Shown here: positions 34,727 to 43,007 of the stretch, piece after piece
How the letters are laid out: each line of letters opens with the position of its first letter
Numbering within the stretch: position 1 is the stretch's first letter
Source: Nocardioides daeguensis
Lineage (GTDB): Bacteria > Actinomycetota > Actinomycetes > Propionibacteriales > Nocardioidaceae
Assembly (NCBI RefSeq): GCF_019192965.1
Contig: NZ_JAHTKU010000016.1
Coordinates: 1-64,000 of the forward strand
DNA length: 64,000 bases
Direction of reading: 5' to 3'
The notes under the pieces: generated by a model
The model's database searches: none
What the model was told of the DNA's origin: nothing
The model's input: only the letters and a program-made list of their open reading frames with translations
Position numbers and translations under genes: made by a program

Positions 34727-35254
34727 ATGGACATCCAGCGACTCCTCGACGCCCTCGCGCCCCTGCTGCGCGACCCCGAGGCCGAGGACGGCTTCGCCTA
34801 CGGCATGGCCGACCTGCCCGCGGCCGGCACCGACGTGATGGTCAACGTCGACCCCGAGCTCGAGGACCGCGACGACGTCGAGGTCGCCGTGCTCGTGGAG
34901 CGGGTCGCGGCCTTCCTCGCCCTGACCGGCGAGCAGTGGGACCAGGTCGTGGCGCAGACGGTCGCCGAGATCGAGGACGCCGTCGGGGACCAGCCCGTCG
35001 CCGAGCCCACCGCCCTGCGCGAGGACCTCACGCTCACCTCGGCGGTCGTGTTCGTCGACGCGGTGCTGCTCTCCTTCGTCGCCCCGCTGCAGCTGCCGGA
35101 CGCGATCGTGCGGGTCCAGCTCGACCAGGACCTCCGGTTCGAGGACATCGAGGTCGAGATCGAGGGCGTCGAGTCGGTCGCCTTCGACGACCTCGACACC
35201 CTCCTCGACCACCTCAGTGAGGACCCGGGACCGGCCGGCCCGACCGCGCCTTGA
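34727..35254 (+). CDS. Acidic hypothetical protein
   Basis: 175 residues, strongly acidic (many D/E; EDRDDVEVAV, FEDIEVEIEGVE), no membrane segment, no motif recognised. Regular alternation of hydrophobic and acidic residues suggests a folded cytosolic domain. The ORF has ATG 34727 and overlaps the convergent VOC gene by 41 bp. Function unknown. Confidence 0.7.
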   Translation: MDIQRLLDALAPLLRDPEAEDGFAYGMADLPAAGTDVMVNVDPELEDRDDVEVAVLVERVAAFLALTGEQWDQVVAQTVAEIEDAVGDQPVAEPTALREDLTLTSAVVFVDAVLLSFVAPLQLPDAIVRVQLDQDLRFEDIEVEIEGVESVAFDDLDTLLDHLSEDPGPAGPTAP

Positions 35255-35741
35255 CGTCCGCGAACAACGACCGGAGGTCGGGAGCGACCTGCGCGAGCTC
35301 GACGTACGACGCCCCCGCGGCGGACGTGTCGAGGTAGGCGAACCGCATCAGGCCACCCGCCATGGTGCCGGCCTGGACGACAGTGAACCCGTCGTGCCCC
35401 GCCCGCGCCAGGGCCGCGTCCAGGTCCGGGACCTCGCAGCAGACATGGTGCAGGCCGGGGCCGTGCTCGGCGAGGAACTCGGCGTAGATCGACGCCCCCC
35501 GCACCGGGCGGATCAGCTCGAGCTGCAGGTCGCCGGCGTAGCTCAGCGAGATGTCGGCGGTGAAGTCCGCCGGCTCCCCGCGCAGGGTGCAGGTGTCGGG
35601 GCCGAAGTGGATGCCGGGCATCCGGGTCCACCCGACGGCCCCGAACGCCGTCCCCAGCGCCCGCTCGGTGGCGTCGAGGTCCGCGGTGACCCAGGCCAGC
35701 TGGGTGACGGGGCCGAACCCGGTGGTCTGCGCGTCCGCCAT
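35214..35741 (-). CDS. VOC-family protein
   Basis: 175 residues with two half-barrels. The first includes QLAWVTADLDATERALG and FGPDTCTLRGEPADFT; the second GLHHVCCEVPDLDAALARAGHDGF and VELAQVAP. The H in HHVCC and E in LELIRPV/VELAQV could be metal ligands as in glyoxalase or dioxygenase members. ATG 35741 chosen as the conserved start. Confidence 0.85.
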   Translation of the reverse strand: MADAQTTGFGPVTQLAWVTADLDATERALGTAFGAVGWTRMPGIHFGPDTCTLRGEPADFTADISLSYAGDLQLELIRPVRGASIYAEFLAEHGPGLHHVCCEVPDLDAALARAGHDGFTVVQAGTMAGGLMRFAYLDTSAAGASYVELAQVAPDLRSLFADVKARSGRPVPGPH

Positions 35742-35779
35742 CGGCGCTCCTCTCGGTCGCGCCCAGACTAGGCTCCTGG

Positions 35780-36088
35780 CTAGGGCGTGGCCGCGCCGGC
35801 CGCGGGCCTCGTGGCGATGCCGTCGAGCCACAGGGTGTCCGAGTCGTCGCGGTGGCTGCCGGCGGAGCCGACGTGTCGCGTGCTGATGGTCGCGCCGTTC
35901 TTCAGGACGTGGACCAGCGCCATGGCGTGGCCGCGGCCGAGGTCGTAGTCCTCCTTCAGCCAGGCGACGACGTCGTTCGCCTTCAGGTCGGGTCCCGCGA
36001 AGCCTCGATCGCGGGCCTGCTCGATGAGCTGGCGCGGGGTCTGGCCGGTCCGCTTCTCGATGTTGTCGAGGTAGGCCTGGAAGGACAT
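35780..36088 (-). CDS. DUF4287-domain protein
   Basis: 102 residues. SFQAYLDNIEKRTGQTPRQLIEQARDRGF (3-31) and VVAWLKEDYDLGRGHAMALVHVLKNG (41-66) are the two conserved blocks of DUF4287, an acyl-carrier-like or helical domain of unknown role. ATG 36088 with AGAGGAACC upstream was chosen over a longer frame. Confidence 0.87.
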   Translation of the reverse strand: MSFQAYLDNIEKRTGQTPRQLIEQARDRGFAGPDLKANDVVAWLKEDYDLGRGHAMALVHVLKNGATISTRHVGSAGSHRDDSDTLWLDGIATRPAAGAATP

Positions 36089-36239
36089 GGTCGGTTCCTC
36101 TCGTGGTGGCGCCGACCCACCGGGCGGCGTCGGTTCAGCCGTACGTCGAACCAACGGGCCCGATCTCGACATCGGGCCACCGGCCTTCTCCGCGATGAGT
36201 CCGCGATGACTTCGCGGCGTCGTACCGGTCCATCCGTGC

Positions 36240-36608
36240 GTGGCGAGCCTCGACGACGTCCGGCCCCTGGCCGACGAGCTGGAGCGGTCCTACCCGGTCT
36301 ACGTCCGCAACCGGCTGAAGTTCCGCGTCGGCCGGATCGTGTACGCCGCGTTCTCGCTCGACGAGGCCGTGATGGGCTTCGCCTTCCCCAAGGAGGAGCG
36401 GGCGGCGCTGGTCGCCGGGGAGCCGCACAAGTTCCACCTGCCCGCGGAGTCGGACCTGCGCTTCGCCTGGGTGCACGCCGAGCTGGCGGCGCTCGACCCG
36501 ACCGAGGCGCGCGAGCTGGTCGTCGACGCGTGGCGGATGGTGGTGCCGCAGAAGCTGTCCCGGGCCTACGACCTCACGCATCCCGAGGGGCCCGGGGCCC
36601 CTCGATGA
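36240..36608 (+). CDS. MmcQ/YjbR-family protein
   Basis: 122 residues. YjbR-like pattern: ELERSYPVYVRNRLKFRVGRIVYAAFS, MGFAFPKEERAALVAGEPHKFHLP, DLRFAWVHAELAALD and ARELVVDAWRMVVP. The fold is a CyaY-like alpha/beta sandwich, sometimes annotated as DNA-binding without proof. GTG start. Its 3' end overlaps the convergent TetR gene by 35 bp. Confidence 0.85.
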   Translation: MASLDDVRPLADELERSYPVYVRNRLKFRVGRIVYAAFSLDEAVMGFAFPKEERAALVAGEPHKFHLPAESDLRFAWVHAELAALDPTEARELVVDAWRMVVPQKLSRAYDLTHPEGPGAPR

Positions 36609-37359
36609 GCGCGGCCAGACCGTCGAGGGTGCGGGCCAGGCCGAACCGCCAGGCCCGGTCGGCGTCCCACGCGCTCCCCTGCGCCGCACCGGCGGCGGCA
36701 CCGACCCGGACCGCGCGCGGGTAGGTGGCGGGGTCGAAGGCACGGGCCAGGATCGGCTGGTTGGCTGCCCACCAGTCGGCGTCGCTCATCGCGCTGTCGG
36801 TGCTCGCACGAGCGGCGTCGTGGGCGGCCCGGCAGTGCGCGTGGACGAAGCCGAGCAGGTAGGAGAGCGCAGCATCGGTGTCGACGTCGCCCAGCCCGGT
36901 GCCGTCGTACGCCGCCAGCTCGTGCTCGTACTTCGCCAGCACGCCGGGGCCGAGCGGCGGGCGGCTCAGCGCGGCGACCTCGGTCAGCCACGGGTGCGCG
37001 CGCAGGAGCTCGCGGTTGGCCTCGGCGACCCGGGTCAGCCGGCTGCGCCAGGACCGGCTGCGCCAGGCGGGGCGCGGCATCGCCAGGTAGACCGCGTCGA
37101 CCATCAGGTCGAGCAGCTCGGGCTTGCCCGGGACGTAGGTGTAGAGCGACATCGCCGAGATGCCGACCCGCTCCGCCACCGCACGGGTGGTCACGGCGGC
37201 CAGGCCCCGCTCGTCGGCGAGCGCGAGGGCCGCTTCGACCAACTGCTCGACGCTGACCGAACGGCCGGGTCCCTTGCGGCGCGGGCCGGCCGACGGGTCG
37301 CCCCACAGCAGCGCCAGCGTCCGGCTCGGCTCACCGGCCCCGGTGCTCGTCGTACTCAC
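36574..37359 (-). CDS. TetR-family regulator, TetR_C tetracycline-repressor-like C-terminus
   Basis: 261 residues. Helix-turn-helix at 45-85 (AAVTTRAVAERVGISAMSLYTYVPGKPELLDLMVDAVY), then a helical ligand domain. A basic N-terminal extension (GPRRKGPGRSVSVEQL) precedes the helix-turn-helix. GTG 37359. A perfect 16-bp palindrome upstream, shared with the VOC gene on the other strand, is its probable operator. Confidence 0.9.
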   Translation of the reverse strand: MSTTSTGAGEPSRTLALLWGDPSAGPRRKGPGRSVSVEQLVEAALALADERGLAAVTTRAVAERVGISAMSLYTYVPGKPELLDLMVDAVYLAMPRPAWRSRSWRSRLTRVAEANRELLRAHPWLTEVAALSRPPLGPGVLAKYEHELAAYDGTGLGDVDTDAALSYLLGFVHAHCRAAHDAARASTDSAMSDADWWAANQPILARAFDPATYPRAVRVGAAAGAAQGSAWDADRAWRFGLARTLDGLAALIEGPRAPRDA

Positions 37360-37387
37360 GGGAACAGTCTGGCATGGTCGTACGTTG

Positions 37388-37403
37388 TACGCTGTACAGC
37401 GTA
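37388..37403. promoter_or_regulatory. Perfect 16-bp palindrome, TetR operator
   Basis: TACGCTGTACAGCGTA is exactly self-complementary. It sits between the TetR gene (start 37359) and the VOC gene (start 37429), with a second related half TACGTTGTAC at 37381-37390 that gives an overlapping site. Confidence 0.75.
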
Positions 37404-37428
37404 TAGAGAAGCCCGTCCAAGGAGGACC

Positions 37429-37833
37429 ATGAACATCACCGCCACCGCCGTCTCCCTCAACGTCGCCGACGTCGAGGCGTCCGCCGCCTGGGCGCAGCGC
37501 CACCTCGGCTTCACCGAGGCGATGTCCGCCGACGGCTTCTGCTCCCTCGAGCACCCGCAGGCCGGGATGAACCTGATCTACCTGCGCACCGGCCTCGCCA
37601 GCTTCAAGCCGGCCTCGGCCGCAGGACCGGCCGACGGGCTGCTCGTCGTGTTCACGGTCGACGACATCGACACCGAGTACGCCCGCCTTCGGGCCGAGGG
37701 CGTGGAGGTCGTGACCCCGATCGAGACCGAGCCCTGGGGCGAGCGCTACTTCCAGATGACCGACCCGAACGGGGTGGTCTTCCAGCTCGTGCAGTGGGTG
37801 ATGCCCGCGAGCCCTCAGCCGACCGCGCCGTAG
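37429..37833 (+). CDS. VOC-family protein (glyoxalase/bleomycin-resistance-like)
   Basis: 134 residues, one module pair: VSLNVADVEASAAWAQRHLGFTEAMSADGFCSLEHPQAGMNLIYL and VVFTVDDIDTEYARLRAEGVEVVTPIETEPWGERYFQMTDPNGVVFQLVQW. Sensible role: binds or modifies a small molecule, as controlled by the divergent TetR. GGAGGACC lies before the ATG, an excellent ribosome site. Confidence 0.9.
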   Translation: MNITATAVSLNVADVEASAAWAQRHLGFTEAMSADGFCSLEHPQAGMNLIYLRTGLASFKPASAAGPADGLLVVFTVDDIDTEYARLRAEGVEVVTPIETEPWGERYFQMTDPNGVVFQLVQWVMPASPQPTAP

Positions 37834-38375
37834 AGAAGGCGGAGGACACCTTCGGTCAGGTCGGCCAGCCCCTGCTCGATCTCGGCCTCGCCGACGGTCG
37901 CGAGGACGCGCATGCGCGCGTCGCGCAGGTCGAACACCATCTGCGCCAACGCGCGGGCGTCCACCCCTTCGGGCGCGACCCCGTCGGCCCGGTCCCGCAG
38001 GATCTTCGCCGCCAGGCCGTCCACGAACCGGCCGCGCGCCCGGTCGGCCCATTCGATCAGCGGCGGGTAGTCGAGGCTGGGGCCGGTCGTACAGGCGAGG
38101 ACCGAGAGGTGTCCACGCCAGACGCCGGCGACGAGGCGGTGGTGCTCGAGGAGCGCCGCACGGTCGACGCCCGTCGTGTCCAGCCAGCCGTAGGTGCCAC
38201 CGAACTGGTCCCACAGCTCGTCGAGGAGCGCCGCGACGACGGCCTGCTTGGTCGGGAAGTAGAAGTAGAAGGCGGTCCGGGAGACGCCCGCCGCCTTGGC
38301 GATGGCGTCGACGGTGAGCTCGTCGACCGACTTCGTGGCCAGCAGCCCTCGCGCGGCGTCGACGATCGCGTTCAC
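37815..38375 (-). CDS. TetR-family regulator with a truncated N-terminus
   Basis: About 186 residues. The helix-turn-helix (ELTVDAIAKAAGVSRTAFYFYFPTKQAVVAALLDELW) is complete, but the frame begins VNAIVDAARGLL and lacks the usual 10-20 residues before it. The start codon (GTG 38375 or TTG 38378) lies exactly where an MFS fragment on the other strand begins, so a deletion has probably fused the 5' ends of two divergent genes. The DNA-binding core is intact, so it may still work. Confidence 0.75.
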   Translation of the reverse strand: MNAIVDAARGLLATKSVDELTVDAIAKAAGVSRTAFYFYFPTKQAVVAALLDELWDQFGGTYGWLDTTGVDRAALLEHHRLVAGVWRGHLSVLACTTGPSLDYPPLIEWADRARGRFVDGLAAKILRDRADGVAPEGVDARALAQMVFDLRDARMRVLATVGEAEIEQGLADLTEGVLRLLYGAVG

Positions 38376-38991
38376 CAACGCCGCCGCCCTGTTCGTCGGC
38401 TACGGCATGTTCTCGGTGTTCCTCGGCGCCACGTTCTTCGTGCAGGCCCCGTCGGCACTGACCGGCTACGGCTTCGACGCCTCCGTGCTGCGCACCTCGC
38501 TCGAGTTCATGCTGCCGGGCACCCTGCTGGCCATCCCGCTCGGCCCCCTCTCCGGCGGGTTGGTCGGCCGGTACGGTCCCCGCCGGGTGCTGGTCGGTGC
38601 CACCGTGCTCGGCATCGTCGCCATGGCGGCACTGGCGCTCTTCCACGGCCACGCGGCGGAGTTCATCGTCGCCCTCGTGGCGGGCAACGCCGCCATCTCG
38701 GTGGCCTACGCCTCCATGCCGGCCCTGCTGAACCAGCACGTCGCGCCCCACGACACGGGCATCGCGAACTCCGTCAACGCGGTGATGCGCACCATCGGCG
38801 GCGCGATCGGTTCGGCCATCGTCATCACCATCCTCGCCTCCTCCTCGCACACGCTCACGACCCCTGCCGGCAGCTTCTCGGTCCCCACCGAGGCGGCGTA
38901 CACCACCGTGTTCACCCTTGGCGCGATCGCCTTCGTGCTGGCCGCACTGTCGGCCGCGTTCGGCGTACGCAAGCACCACGTCGCGCCGTGA
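38370..38991 (+). pseudogene. C-terminal half of a DHA2-type MFS transporter
   Basis: Codes about 205 residues corresponding to helices 7-12/14 of an MFS exporter (AALFVGYGMFSVFLGATFFVQAP, GGLVGRYGPRRVLVGATVLGIVAM, NAVMRTIGGAIGSAIVITILA). The N-terminal half and a plausible start are missing; upstream in-frame sequence is the antisense of the TetR gene. It is most likely a remnant after a deletion that also trimmed the TetR gene. If expressed it would not be a full transporter. Confidence 0.8.
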
Positions 38992-39029
38992 GCGCCCCGG
39001 GCGCGTCCGTCGCGCCCGGGCCGCGTGGC

Positions 39030-39728
39030 CTAGGACAAGGCGGTGCGGACCGGGTGGGCCGGGCGCCACCGCGCCCGGAAGGCCACGCTCACCGCCCCGA
39101 TCTGGGAGGTGACACCGAGCTTCGCGAGGATCGACTTGACCTGCGTACGCACGGTGGCCTCGGAGACGACGTCGGCGTGCGCGATGTCGCTCACCGTGTC
39201 GCCGTAGATCAGGTGGGTCAGCACCTCCCGCTCCCGCTGGGTCAGGGCATCGAGCCGGGCCCGGCACTCGAGGATCTGGTGATGCTCGCGGTGGTGGAGC
39301 TCGACGAGCCGGTTGCGCTCCTCGCGCGAGAGCACCTCGCGTCCCTCGCCGATGGCGCGCAGCGCGGCGGACAGCTCGGTGAGCGTCACCGACTTCGACA
39401 GCACGGCACGCGCACCGAGGAAGAGCCAGCCTCCCCAGCGAGCACGGTCGATCTCCGCGGTCAGGACCACCACGACCACGCCGCACCGGCCCAGGGTCCG
39501 GATCACCTCGGCGCCGTCGACGTCGCCGAGGTCCGGGTCGAGCAGGAGGACGTGGGGCCGCGAGCGTCGTACCGCCTCGACCAGGCGTGCGGGTGACGCC
39601 GCCGGCTCGGGGGGCGACATGCGCTGCACCTGGTGGCCGGCGTTCGTGAGGGCCAGGTGCAGCGTCTCGGCGAAGAGCTCGTGCCTGTCGAGCACGGTGA
39701 TACGGCTCTGTTCCCGGCTCAGGGACAT
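39030..39728 (-). CDS. LuxR-family response regulator with an atypical receiver
   Basis: 232 residues. The receiver has D64 (LLLDPDLGDVDG) as phospho-acceptor, but the acidic pocket is reduced (LDRHE at 13-17 instead of DD), and no kinase gene is adjacent. A LuxR helix-turn-helix occupies the C-terminus (LTQREREVLTHLIYGDTVSDIAHADVVSEATVRTQVKSIL). Could act without classical phosphorylation. ATG 39728 has GGGAGG five bases upstream. A possible 18-residue leader ORF overlaps its start. Confidence 0.85.
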   Translation of the reverse strand: MSLSREQSRITVLDRHELFAETLHLALTNAGHQVQRMSPPEPAASPARLVEAVRRSRPHVLLLDPDLGDVDGAEVIRTLGRCGVVVVVLTAEIDRARWGGWLFLGARAVLSKSVTLTELSAALRAIGEGREVLSREERNRLVELHHREHHQILECRARLDALTQREREVLTHLIYGDTVSDIAHADVVSEATVRTQVKSILAKLGVTSQIGAVSVAFRARWRPAHPVRTALS

Positions 39729-39775
39729 GACGGCCTCCCGCCCATCGCGGTGACCAGGTGCGTGCTGCGAACCAT
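39719..39775 (-). CDS. Putative 18-residue leader ORF overlapping a LuxR gene start
   Basis: ATG at 39775 preceded by a perfect AGGAGGT (39786-39780) four bases upstream encodes MVRSTHLVTAMGGRPSCP and stops at 39719-39721, inside the first codons of the LuxR-type gene. The overlap (10 bp) and strong ribosome site suggest translational coupling or attenuation. Alternatively the ribosome site is fortuitous. No conservation test was possible. Confidence 0.4.
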   Translation of the reverse strand: MVRSTHLVTAMGGRPSCP

Positions 39776-39786
39776 CGGGACCTCCT

Positions 39787-40178
39787 CGAGTCGGCCGATC
39801 CGGGGACCCCGGTCCGTCCGGAGTCCTCCCGTGGTCCCGCCTGCGCACGGGGCCACGAGCAGCGGGGAGGTGACGGGGCCTCGGGAGGAGGCAGGGCACG
39901 CCAGAGGACATCTCTCGTCTACTCTCAGCGGCACGGATCCGGCTCCGCCCTGTGCCACGTCGGACGCATCCAGCAGTTGCTCTCCGACGCCGGCCCCCCT
40001 ACTACCGGATCACCGTCCACCGTAGGTCACCTGGCCGGCCGGCGCCGGCAATGGGCGACATCTCCGCCCGGATCGCCGGAATTTGATCCGCCGGAAGGAT
40101 CCCGCCCGGCCCGATGGCACCAGCGCTTGCGGGACAAAGGCCCGGATGTGCGGGCGGGAGCGCCGTCGGTCCGGCGCT
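39787..40178. other. Intergenic region without a recognised gene
   Basis: Roughly 390 bp upstream of the LuxR-type gene and downstream of the second NarL-type regulator. It holds a less GC-rich core near 39,905-39,935 and a short direct repeat, GATCGCCGGAA / GATCCGCCGGAA (40,070-40,098). No credible ORF or RNA was recognised; the longest frame here runs into the neighbouring gene. Confidence 0.5.
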
Positions 40179-40835
40179 TCAGCGCCCCACGCGGCCGGTG
40201 TCGTAGGCCCACATCGCGATCTCGACCCTGTTCCGGGCGCCGATCTTGGTCAGCAGGCTCGCGACGTGGGTCTTGGCGGTGGTCAGGCTGATGAACAGCT
40301 CGGCGGCGATCTCGGCGTTCGTGCGGCCGACGGCAACCAGCCCCAGCACCTCCTCCTCGCGTCGGGTGAGCGGCTCGACCGGCTGGGCGCGGCGTTTCGG
40401 GGAGCTCCCCGCGGCGAGGGTGGCCAGCAGCCGCCGGGTGATGTTCGGCGCGATCAGCGCGTCGCCGGCGGCGGCGGCGTGCACGGCCTGCACCAGCAGC
40501 TCCGGACCGGCGTCCTTGAGGAGGAACCCGCGGGCGCCGGCCCGCAGCGCGCCGTGCACGTACTCGTCCAGGTCGAACGTCGTGATCACGACCACCGCGA
40601 TCGGGTCCGGGACGTCCCGTCCGGCGAGCAGCTCGGTCACCTCGATGCCGTCCAGGCCGGGCATCCGGATGTCGACCAGGCACACGTCGGGGCGGAGCCG
40701 ACGCGCCAGCTCGACGGCCGTCCTGCCGTCGGCGGCCTGGCCGACGACCTCGATGTCGGGCTGGTCGTCGAGGATCATGGCCAGGCCGGTGCGCACCAGG
40801 TCCTGGTCGTCGGCCACCAGCACCCGCACCGTCAT
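40179..40835 (-). CDS. NarL/LuxR-family response regulator
   Basis: 218 residues: receiver with D9/D10, phospho-acceptor D55 (LVDIRMPGLDG) and K in FLLKDAGPE, then LuxR helix-turn-helix (LTRREEEVLGLVAVGRTNAEIAAELFISLTTAKTHVASLL). Partner kinase is encoded 36 bp upstream. ATG 40835 is preferred to 40856; both are in a short degenerate CATCGGCCCACC repeat between the two genes. Confidence 0.93.
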   Translation of the reverse strand: MTVRVLVADDQDLVRTGLAMILDDQPDIEVVGQAADGRTAVELARRLRPDVCLVDIRMPGLDGIEVTELLAGRDVPDPIAVVVITTFDLDEYVHGALRAGARGFLLKDAGPELLVQAVHAAAAGDALIAPNITRRLLATLAAGSSPKRRAQPVEPLTRREEEVLGLVAVGRTNAEIAAELFISLTTAKTHVASLLTKIGARNRVEIAMWAYDTGRVGR

Positions 40836-40882
40836 CGGCCCACCTTCATCGCCCACCTCATCGGCCCACCCTCATCGGCTTG
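40832..40882. repeat. Degenerate 13-14-bp repeat between kinase and regulator genes
   Basis: TCATCGGCCCACC occurs with variation three to four times between the kinase stop (40872) and the response-regulator start (40835). It supplies the regulator's alternative starts. It is probably a spacer expansion. Confidence 0.6.
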
Positions 40883-42014
40883 TCTCCGTCGGCAGCTCGG
40901 CGTCGACCGCCCACCCGCCCTCGGGCGCCGGTCCGGCGTGCAGCGTGCCACCGAGCAGCTGCACGCGCTCGGTCATCCCCAGCAGCCCGAAGCCGTGGGT
41001 CGCCGGCCGCGTCGCGTCGGTCCGGCCGTCGTCGCTCACCCGCAGCCGCAACCTTCCGGCGCGCTCGGCGACCCTGATCTCCACCCGCGAGGCGTTGCGG
41101 GCATGTCGCAGCGCGTTGGTCAGCGACTCCTGCGCGATGCGGTACACCGCTGCGTCGACCTGGGGCCGCAGCCCGGCCAGGTCGCCCGACAGCTCCACGT
41201 CGACGACGGGGCCCGGGTCGCGGCGGGCGAGGGACACCAGGTCGGCGACACCCGGTCGGGGGCCGTACTCCGCCGGTGCCCCGTCGCGCAGCACTCGGAC
41301 CATGGCGCGCATCTCCGCCAGGGTCCGCGAGGCCTCCCCCTCGATGACCGCGAGCGCCTCGAGGGCCGCCTCGGGTCGCTTCCGGGCCATCGTCCGGCCG
41401 GTCTGCGCCTGCACCGCGATCGCGGAGACGTGGTGGGCGACCGAGTCGTGGAGCTCGCGGGCGAGTCCGACACGCTCCTGGTTGCGGATCTGGTCGAGCG
41501 CCCGGCGCCAGCTCTCGGCGCGGTAGCGGAACGCCGCCCCGCCGGCTGCCGCCGCCACCAGGACGGCGATGCCGCCGAGGAGCTCGGCGGCATCGGTGTC
41601 GTCGGTCGCGATGCTGACGCCCGCGGCGACCAGCACCCCCGCCAGCCCGGTCACGATCTGCCGTCCCGAGCCCCAGCGGACCAGGGCGTAGACGAGCACC
41701 AGGATGAAGCTGGTCGTGTGCAGGCCCACGCCCGGGAGCCCGGCCAGCTGGCCGGCCACCGCCAGCGCCGTACCGGTGCCGAAGCCCACCGCGACGCAGA
41801 CCAACGGGTGGGTACGGCGCCACAGCAGCACCGGCGCCAGCGCGAGCGCCACGACCGTCACCACCGGCCGCCAGGCGACGTCCTCGCGGAAGATCCCTTC
41901 GAGCAGCGCCACGACCATCACCGCGCCGACCAGCACCCGGTCCCGCCACGCCGCTCCGGGCGGGTCGGCGGCGCGGGGCTCGTCCCACAGCGAGCGCAGG
42001 GCGGTCGTGATCAC
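40872..42014 (-). CDS. Sensor histidine kinase, HisKA_3 type
   Basis: 380 residues. N-terminal membrane region (about 5-6 helices, to residue 150), coiled linker, HisKA_3 box with LARELHDSVAHHVSAIAVQAQ (phospho-His), and a HATPase domain (ESLTNALRHARNAS, SDDGR, GFGLLGMTERVQLLGG). It phosphorylates the response regulator encoded downstream. The divergent permease gene 188 bp away is a candidate target. Confidence 0.92.
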   Translation of the reverse strand: MITTALRSLWDEPRAADPPGAAWRDRVLVGAVMVVALLEGIFREDVAWRPVVTVVALALAPVLLWRRTHPLVCVAVGFGTGTALAVAGQLAGLPGVGLHTTSFILVLVYALVRWGSGRQIVTGLAGVLVAAGVSIATDDTDAAELLGGIAVLVAAAAGGAAFRYRAESWRRALDQIRNQERVGLARELHDSVAHHVSAIAVQAQTGRTMARKRPEAALEALAVIEGEASRTLAEMRAMVRVLRDGAPAEYGPRPGVADLVSLARRDPGPVVDVELSGDLAGLRPQVDAAVYRIAQESLTNALRHARNASRVEIRVAERAGRLRLRVSDDGRTDATRPATHGFGLLGMTERVQLLGGTLHAGPAPEGGWAVDAELPTETSR

Positions 42015-42202
42015 GCCCCCAGCCTAGGGATCGGCGAGGCGGCGGCGATCGGCCGAAAGAACGAGACGCCGCCCCTCCCCTCGGCGGAGGCGGGGCCGGC
42101 CTCGAGGCCGATGCGGTGGCAGGCAGGTCGCGACGAGGCTTCGGTCCACGAGCACCCACGAGCACCGGCGCGCCGGCACCGATCCCGACGGAGGGCAGCA
42201 CG

Positions 42203-42997
42203 ATGAGCACCCAGAGCACCACGACGACCGCGGGCCGCGCCGTGGCCCCGATCCCGACCAGCCGGATCGTCCGCGTCGAGCTGCGCAAGATGTTCGACAC
42301 CCGCTCGGGCTTCTGGCTGCTCACGAGCACCGGCCTGCTCTCGGTCGTGGCGACCGCGGCCGCGATCGTCTTCGCCCCCGAGGGCACGCTGAGCTACGAC
42401 ACCTTCGCCACCGCGATCGGCTTCCCGATGACCCTGATCCTCCCCCTGATCGCGATCCTCGCGGTCACCAGCGAGTGGAGCCAGCGCAGCGGACTGACGA
42501 CGTTCACGCTCGTCCCCGGTCGGGGGCGGGTGATCGGCGCCAAGGCGATGGCGACCGTCATCGTCGGGATCGTCTCCATGCTGGCGGCGCTCCTGATCGG
42601 AGCCGTCGGCAATGTCGTCGGCTCCGCCCTCGCCGGGGTCGACACGGTGTGGGACATCAGTCCGGCCCACGCCGCCGAGATCGTCATGGGCAACCTGGTC
42701 GGGATGGCCATCGGCTTCACGCTGGGCGTGGTGCTGCGCAGCTCCGCGGCCGCCGTCGTCGGCTACTTCGTGCTGTCCTTCGTCCTCTCCGGCATCCTGG
42801 TCCTGCTGGCCCGGGCCCGGGAGTGGTTCACCGACCTCCAGGCCTGGATCGACTGGAACCAGACGCAGGTCGCCCTGTTCGAGGGTCGGACCTCATCGGC
42901 ACAGGAGTGGGCGCAGCTCGCATCGACCACGTTGATCTGGATCGTCGTCCCGCTCGTCGTCGGCCTGGCGCTGTTGCGGCGCTGCGAGGTCAAGTAG
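42203..42997 (+). CDS. ABC-2-type permease, no ATP-binding partner adjacent
   Basis: 264 residues, six helices. N-terminal RIVRVELRKMFDTRSGFWLL, then AILAVTSEWSQRSGLTTFTLVPGRGRVIGAKAMA, the ABC-2 membrane pattern. ATG 42203 has GGAGGGCAGC upstream. The usual ATPase gene is not found upstream: the region 42,015-42,202 holds only about 188 bp without an ABC motif. Partner must be elsewhere or lost. Divergent from a two-component system that may regulate it. Confidence 0.8.
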   Translation: MSTQSTTTTAGRAVAPIPTSRIVRVELRKMFDTRSGFWLLTSTGLLSVVATAAAIVFAPEGTLSYDTFATAIGFPMTLILPLIAILAVTSEWSQRSGLTTFTLVPGRGRVIGAKAMATVIVGIVSMLAALLIGAVGNVVGSALAGVDTVWDISPAHAAEIVMGNLVGMAIGFTLGVVLRSSAAAVVGYFVLSFVLSGILVLLARAREWFTDLQAWIDWNQTQVALFEGRTSSAQEWAQLASTTLIWIVVPLVVGLALLRRCEVK

Positions 42998-43007
42998 CTG
43001 GTCCACC

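Noticed and set aside
36574..39486. A 970-residue minus-strand frame
   Set aside because: Only its last 261 residues, from GTG 37359, form a TetR protein. The rest runs antisense to VOC, TetR and MFS sequences.
39758..40291. A 177-residue frame in the gap upstream of the LuxR gene
   Set aside because: Arg/Gly/Ser-rich with no protein-like pattern; it overlaps the second response regulator.
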